This document shows, in pieces, positions 57,697 to 64,000 of a DNA stretch of 64,000 nucleotides; within the stretch, counting starts at the first letter, position 1; each line of letters starts with the position of its first letter. The notes under the pieces were generated by a model. The model saw only the letters and a list, made by a program, of their open reading frames with translations, did no database searches and was not told the origin of the DNA. A program made the translations under genes and the position numbers. Source of the DNA: Curvularia sp. ZM96. Lineage: Eukaryota > Ascomycota > Dothideomycetes > Pleosporales > Pleosporaceae. The stretch covers positions 1,984,001 to 2,048,000 of the forward strand of contig JAJGBQ010000003.1 of assembly GCA_022457065.1 (NCBI GenBank), given 5' to 3'.

Positions 57697-60600
57697 TCAC
57701 AGCCTTCGCAGCCGCTTGCCCGCCCCAAGCTCGATCGCTGTCCGGCTGTTGAGCAGCACCTCTTCATTGACCCCTTCTGGCGGGTGTGCCTGGATGTACT
57801 CGCGCCGTATCCGCGCCGCCTCACGATCCCAAGTCGCAACCCGCTCCTTGAACTCGGCTGCATTGGCCGTCGCATCGTCGCGTGCATTGCTGGCTTGGTC
57901 CAGGTACGGCTGCTTGACCTCTGGCTCGGCGGTGCGCCATTTCAGTCCTACTGCGTTGCGAATCTCCTGCTTCGGAGCCTTGGCCTCGGGGTTGCCGCTC
58001 TTGGCTCGGTATACTTCGTCGCACTCTTGTTTGCAAATGTACCAAAAATCTTTCGTGAATAACAGGAATGGATTCACTCCCGCACGCCCAGGCTTGATGG
58101 GACGCTCGCCAATCTGCTCCAGAATCGCCCCGATGATGGCCGCTTCATAGTCCTCGTCCCGCTGCACCCGCCCAGCCTTGTTTTCTTTCACTGCAGCGAC
58201 GGCGGGCTCAAACCGCCGCTTCGAGTCGGAAGTCGGCGTCGTCGAAACTTCGGCCTTCGCCGCCTTCTTATCCACAAGCGGCCTAGCTATCTCGATAGGC
58301 CCAAGTATCTTTTCAGCGACCTCTGCTGCCGCTCGGAGTCCTGACAGGTATGCTCCGTGCACAGTCGCTGGATGTGTGCCACACGTTGCCTCGCCAGCAA
58401 AATGCAGCGGGCCGTGTGGGCGTGCCATAACATCATAGTCGCCAGTCTGTGTTCTTGGCCCAACGTACGAGTAGCTCCCCCGAGCAAACGGATCCCTCTT
58501 CCACCTTGTTACAATCGCTTCGGACGGGAGCGGGACCGTGTTTGGTGCAAACATGGCATCGAGCCGGTCGGTGACCTCCTTAACAAGTTGGTCGTTCGAC
58601 GTCGCTTCGGCGTAGTGGGCAGCCTCGCCTGCCATGAGCGCTACCAACACTGGCTTCCCACTTGTCTTGATGCAGTTCCAGAACAGGTAGAACCGTCCTC
58701 GTCTCGAGCAATAGTCCTCTGGCTGCATGCTTGCCTCACGTTCTGCCTCGTTGAGCAGCCCAAACATGTCTCGATCCGGCTCCCAGAAGGCTTTTTCGTA
58801 TACAAGGACAATCTGCCAATGTCGTCAGAAACCGCACTGTTGACCGAGCGAATATACTGACCTTGTTCAAAAGTCCGAACCCCATGCGTTCAATCACATC
58901 CTGCTTCCAGCTGGGAAGTGGGGGCTCGAACTTGATAGACCCCGATTTCAGTACGCCCAGAGGTGTAGTGAGGACAACGTGATCAGCTTCGAATGTCTCG
59001 CCATTGGCGCACTCGACCCTGACGGCCTTGCCTGCTCGATTCTCTTCTGTATCATAGTGGACGGCCTTAATGGGCGTGTTGAATCGTATGTCCAGTTTAC
59101 TAGGACATTGCCACAGCCCGCGTGGAACCTGCTGGTAACCGCCAATCACTTGACTGTGCTCGCCCTCGAATTCATTCCCAATGTCCTGATCCCACCCGCT
59201 CAGACTGAGCTGGTTCACACTCACAGCGTTCGCATATTCGAGATTGGCATGGTGCCAGCTGAGTAGCCGCATGTCCCTAGGCTTGAGGTCCACAAGCGAC
59301 TGGTACTGTCGGAGCCCTTCGTCCATGGTCTGGCCCAACGTCGGGTATTCCGACGCTTTTGCAATCGTGTCGAGATCCAGTGTCTGGTCCTCCCTCACAC
59401 CAGACTTCAGACTCCATCCCATGTTCTGCGCCACCTTTGCGGCGGTGACATCCGGATCGACGCCAGCGCTCAGCTGATACGCTCTCCCTGCCAATTTTTC
59501 TATTCCCGTCGTTGGCTTTTCTTGCTTTGTTGACGCTGTCTTTATCGCATCTGCCGGCAGAGGAGCCTCGGATTCTTCTAGCTCGGCAACTGTAGGCCCG
59601 CCCACATCGGCTGGCTCACGACCAAAAGCCATCAAGTTCCGATCGCCTTCTACCGTCCGGTGGGCTACAGGCTTGTTTCGGAACGCAGCTGCTCGTTCCA
59701 GCACATCGTTGTACAGCTTCTCCACCAATGCGTCTTGACTCCTCTCAACAACTGTACCATCATAATCATACAGTATTGTGTTGTCTCGTAGACCATGATA
59801 AGGCAGGCCTAACTGGCCTCGTATTATCGCGTTCAAGGGGTTGCCATGTTCGTAGCCTGTAACAATCTGAGCACCCATCTCTGCTGTGCAACGGTGTCCA
59901 GGTGGAAGTGTAGAGCCGGATTGATTCAAGAAAGGGTGCGAATACACTCGACCACCAACCCGTGGACGCGCCTCAAGAAGGATGATCTTCGGCGGTCGCT
60001 CCCCCGCCTCTGCCAGTTGGTCTCCAAGCTGAGCAAAAACCCCTTCCAGATGCCGAGCGCAACCCAATCCCGACATGCCTGCACCGACCACAATGATTGT
60101 CCGTCTTGTTGCATTCTTGGCCTTAGACTTCGACATCGTACCGACATTGTTCGGTACTTCGACACAACCAAAATTGATGTATCCATGTCGCATAAGCCAC
60201 ATGTATGCCACCTTTGCCAGACCAAAGTAACGTTTGTCACGGGCACAACCTGCAGCTTCTTCAAAGGAGACATGTACCAAAGGATTACGATGCCACAAGC
60301 GCAGTATCGCATTCCTGATGTTGAGATAGATCGTGACCTGGGCAGGAGTAATATGCTCACGTAGAAGCTTGTACTCGGCGGGGTGTAGAGTAAATGGATT
60401 GAGCCGGCTGTTCTCTGCTGCGAGAATGCATTGCCGACCAAACTCGGGCCACGAAACATCTGCAGGTATACTCGAGCTCGCTTTCATCTCAACAACCTTC
60501 CCTTTTACAGGGAGCGAGTTTGTTCTGCGATGCTTCTTTGGCACTTCGTTTGATTGCAGAAGCTCAGGAGTTGAAGATGCTTGTGATTCGCGAGTCAGGC

Positions 60601-61081
60601 TGTGTGGTGTTCCCGCCATGAAGGCGCCATCTCCCTGACTGATTTTTAATGATGGACGATCTTTCGTGTCGTTTCCGTTGACGAATGAATGTGGAATATC
60701 GTCGTTTTGATGAGAAGTCTGCTTTTGCTGAGTATTAGTCATGCCGTTGACGGCCGAGTTGGGGGTAAACGGCTGTTGCAGTGGCGACGGAGTGTAGTTG
60801 GTCATGTATCCATTAGCCAATGTACCTGGAGTTGATCCTTCCCCCTCATGACTTGTGCTGGGTTCTGATGCATCGAGGGAGTCGCCGTAGTGCACGGACG
60901 ATGCACTCGATTCCCGGCCGTAGGCCAAGTTACCAAACCCAGATATCGGTGCGACACCGCCTTTCAGATGGATATTATCATTGGACATTGGCAACGATAA
61001 CAAGTCATCTTGGTTCTGGTCGAAGAGGCACGAGCTATCATCGAGCGCGGTGGGGTCGGCTGTGGATGCGACAGAGAACAT
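57697..61081 (-). CDS. kdmA: LSD1/KDM1-type histone demethylase with HMG box
   Basis: Exons 61081-58862 and 58812-57697, joined over a 49-bp intron (GTCAGT to GGCAG), give 1111 residues. In order: a disordered Ser/Asn-rich N-terminus of about 220; a SWIRM domain at about 260-350 (HPAEYKLLREHITPAQVTIY, KVAYMWLMRHGYINFG); the FAD-binding Rossmann motif TIIVVGAGMSGLGCARHLEG with LLEARPRVGGRVYS; the amine-oxidase substrate half (DHVVLTTPLGVLKSGSIKFE); FAGEATCGTHPATVHGAYLSG; and a C-terminal HMG box (NPFLLFTKDFW, WRTAEPEVKQPYLDQA). This SWIRM-oxidase-HMG order is that of Aspergillus KdmA, which demethylates histone H3 lysines by flavin oxidation. 61081 is the first in-frame ATG. Confidence 0.94.
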
Positions 61082-62429
61082 ATTGATAGGTGAAGATCCG
61101 AGGAGGAAAGACGGGAGGCACCTGACTGGGAAGCGGCTACGGAGCCGCACTCAGCAGCTAGCCGCACAATCGCAGCGAGGATTTCGTAGCAGATAGTGGA
61201 CGGCGAGGTATTCTGCAAAGCATGAGGGATCTTGTTGAACTTGAAGTGGTGGTGGAAGAGGGCAGGTAGGTGATGGGCCGATGCCCAGACTTGTGGAGGT
61301 CAAGGCACGAAAGAAGCGTACCATTCCTACCTAGGCAAACTCTGTCAAGGCCAACCCAGTCGCCCTTGACTGCATCTCTCTCCAAACAACCGACGCATTC
61401 CTCCACCCCCCGTTATCGCGACAATGAAGGCGTGTAGAGATTCTGATGTTTAACGCGTAGCTTGGCATGGACAAAGCGCCGGGTTCATCATGGACGGCCC
61501 CGCGCTTACAGATGCGAGCCATTACTCAAGCACGTCGCGATATCAACCCCCAGCCGAATCCAACACTTTGTAAACTTTCGATTGGGCTACATTAGGCGCG
61601 ACTGGTGCGTGCTTATTGGCCTTGGCCGATTTGGTCATGGATTGCGACTGGATCAGGATGTGTAAGGCTGCTGCGGCTGATCTTTTCGCATGTTGACGTT
61701 TACATTCATACTTTGATCAGGCCAAGGCTGATGGAGATATGCAGAACCCATGCTCTTGCAGGCCCTTTTCACCTCACATCGCGGAAAGTCTGTATCATTC
61801 TCATCAACCGAAACCTGCCATTCACTTCGTATACACCAACCGCTGTCGGTCGCCCCTCAAATCGTACATCTTGACGTATATTCATCCCAGTGTGGAGAAG
61901 AGGGTACAAACAGGATATCGCTGGTGCCTCATGAACCAGTTCATGTCACTCGTTTCTCCTACACCTGTTGTGATTGCTTTGATATGTTATGAACATATGA
62001 AGGGGTGGCACCAGAACCTCGGTCGTTGAAGCTTGTCGGACAAGAAGACCAATCCTGCTCGAAATACCCTTGTCTCACGTACAATATATGCGCCGAGGCA
62101 CCCAAGGGGACTTTGAGGCAAAACTCCATTCTTTGTTTGTGATGTTTCCCGGCTTTACATCCCAAAGCCGTAGCCCTTGTCTCACTGAAAATTCAAACAT
62201 CATCCAAACATGTGATTAGTTGAGCTACGGAACATCAGTCTAAACTCAACTACAACTCTTCACTTAACAATCGCCTGACCTATGCAAGCCCATCTGATCT
62301 CTTGGTGAAGTGCAATCACGTGCATACCCACGCTAGTCGGCCCCTGCAAGGATAACGCAGCATCGGACCCTGTCTTTCCTTGCCGTCCCAAATAATTCTC
62401 ACCCCGCAACGTCGCATTCACAAAGAACA
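61082..62429. promoter_or_regulatory. Divergent promoter region kdmA / LCL3
   Basis: About 1.35 kb between outward-facing genes. Only short frames are present; there is no repeat or RNA gene. Confidence 0.45.
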
Positions 62430-63305
62430 ATGCGATGGCCGTGGTCAGGCGCCGCCGATGAAGAAAAGAAGAACGGCGTCTCTTCACGAGCCGCGTCAAT
62501 CGACTTTGCAGGGACCCTGATTCCATCATTGGCGCTAGCTGCATCAATGGTTGCTGCTGTTCGTTTCTACAAGGCCTATCTGCGAAGAATACCAACAGTC
62601 AACCACATCAAACCAACCTACTTCCGCCGCAAAAGCGTTTTTGGCCAAGTCACGAGTGTGGGAGATGCAGACAATTTCAGATTGTACCACACGCCAGGTG
62701 GAAGGATAGCAGGATGGGGCTGGCTCCCTTGGAAGAGGGTGCCGACCAAGAAAGAGGCCTTGGCCCAACAGACAGTGAGTGTTGCTAAGTAGCTGAGCCC
62801 CAACTACTCTGTCTTGGCCGTTTGTGTTCCTCAAACCAGCTACTAACTAGACCAACAGCTTCACATACGCATCGCTGGGGTGGACGCGCCTGAACTTGCA
62901 CACTGGGGCAGAGAGGCCCAGCCATTTGCAAAGGAAGCCCATGACTGGCTTATCAACTTCATCCACCATCGCCGAGTACGCGCATACATATACAGGCGTG
63001 ACCAGTACGACCGCGTGGTAGCTCAAGTTTACGTGCGCCGATGGCTCCTGAAGAAGGACGTGGGATTGGAAATGTTGAAGGCAGGACTAGCCACAGTGTA
63101 TGAAGCCAAGTCGGGTGCTGAGTTTGGTAGTGCTGAAGAGCAGTACCGGGCTGCAGAGAAGAAGGCTCGAGACAGCCAGGTTGGAATGTGGGCCAAGCCG
63201 AGTTTGAGACAGAGACTGAGCGGTGTGCAGACAAAGCCATTAGAGAGTCCACGAGAGTACAAGGCTCGGCACAGCGCGGCAGACAAGGCGAAGAAGGCGG
63301 GATGA
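62430..63305 (+). CDS. LCL3: Membrane-anchored nuclease LCL3 (SNase family)
   Basis: Exons 62430-62774 and 62859-63305 (84-bp intron, branch ACTAAC) give 263 residues. A short basic/acidic N-terminus ([16 protein letters not shown]) precedes one membrane helix, [19 protein letters not shown], at about residues 29-47. The staphylococcal-nuclease fold follows: [41 protein letters not shown] (active-site region), [17 protein letters not shown] and [21 protein letters not shown]. The C-terminus is basic. Fungal LCL3 proteins are mitochondrial membrane endonuclease homologues of uncertain substrate. The second exon begins with the nuclease core, so an unspliced read loses the family signature. Confidence 0.95.
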
Positions 63306-64000
63306 GATGACTCTACCACGAGGAGACTGCGATGCGTACAGTAGACACAGGAACAGATCGGGGCTACGATCGAGGCGATCTCACTCATAGCGCCGGCTCA
63401 ATGCTAGACAGCGACCAATATTTGGCCGTACGGGCCGACGACTCCACAAAGCCCTCTCAAAACCTTGGAGTTTATCGATGACTGTGCTATGGCGGTTACA
63501 AAATTTGTTAAGGGTGCGGAGCGGCTCCACGATTCGCGCGAAATGTAGTCTAGGGTTGAGCAGGGCACGAATCATGCTAGATATCCTGAGAAGGAAATAG
63601 GACTACCCACAAAGCACGCCAGGCCCTCAAAAACAGTAATGCAATGTCGACGCACGTGCGCTAGGGTTCGCAAGCTAAGACCCGTGTGACTGTATGGAGA
63701 GAAAGCTCTGCAAAACGATGTCAAAAATTCTGCTCATCGGCGCTGCGTGCCAACAACGGTCGGGGCATCGATCTTCGGCGCCGTAATCGGTCCTCCACAT
63801 GGGCGTTCTGTTGTGACAAGACGGGACAATGGCCGGGCGGGCAGACTGGCAATGCCATGAGCGTACGCATGTAGCTGTTGACTCACCACATGGAGACGCG
63901 CGAGCATTTGAACCCGCGAAGTCAGCGTGGAATGCAGCCGTTGTCCAGCTTCTCTTTATCGTGTCATTGATGATCGCCGTCGGTCTTATCTGAGCGTTAT
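63306..64000. other. 3' flank of LCL3 to window end
   Basis: About 700 bp with only short frames; nothing recognisable. A neighbouring gene may begin outside the window. Confidence 0.4.

Overview
This window is nuclear DNA from a filamentous ascomycete, most likely a Dothideomycete (Pleosporales-like; that placement is inference). Genes are about 2 to 3 kb apart. They carry few, short introns of about 46 to 140 bp with GTAAGT-type donors and CTAAC-like branch points. One small transposon relic has the C-to-T pattern of repeat-induced point mutation. All gene models below were spliced by eye from donors, acceptors and reading phase, without transcripts.

Layout. 0-3.3 kb is an accessory, decayed-looking end. 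It holds a truncated SRPK-type kinase and a hidden two-exon gene for a small secreted cysteine-rich peptide of defensin (CSalpha-beta) pattern, whose intron is filled by a 13-bp minisatellite. 3.6-8.4 kb carries two proteins I cannot assign. 9.8-34.4 kb is a dense housekeeping block: peroxisomal membrane protein PXMP4, mitochondrial ornithine carrier ORT1, CGR1, a coiled-coil membrane protein, complex I 49-kDa subunit, RPC40, a hypothetical protein, ATP3, TOP1, an atypical SDR, ATP4 and NOC4. 35.9-49.9 kb is surface and membrane biology: a GPI-type wall protein, an MFS phosphate-type transporter, a 1006-residue single-pass protein and a Golgi MNN10-type mannosyltransferase. 51-63.3 kb holds a tail-anchored-like protein, the deubiquitinase CreB, an LSD1/KdmA demethylase and the LCL3 nuclease.

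How the genes go together. In the housekeeping block four genes for mitochondrial proteins (ORT1, NUO49, ATP3, ATP4) are each head-to-head with a gene of nucleolar or rDNA function (CGR1, RPC40, TOP1, NOC4). Two of these pairs share promoters of only about 230 bp, and those two promoters share a 10-bp word, GAACTTTTTG, just upstream of the nucleolar gene. This suggests co-regulated pairing of mitochondrial and ribosome-biogenesis functions. It and the concealed defensin-like gene are the two observations most worth following up.
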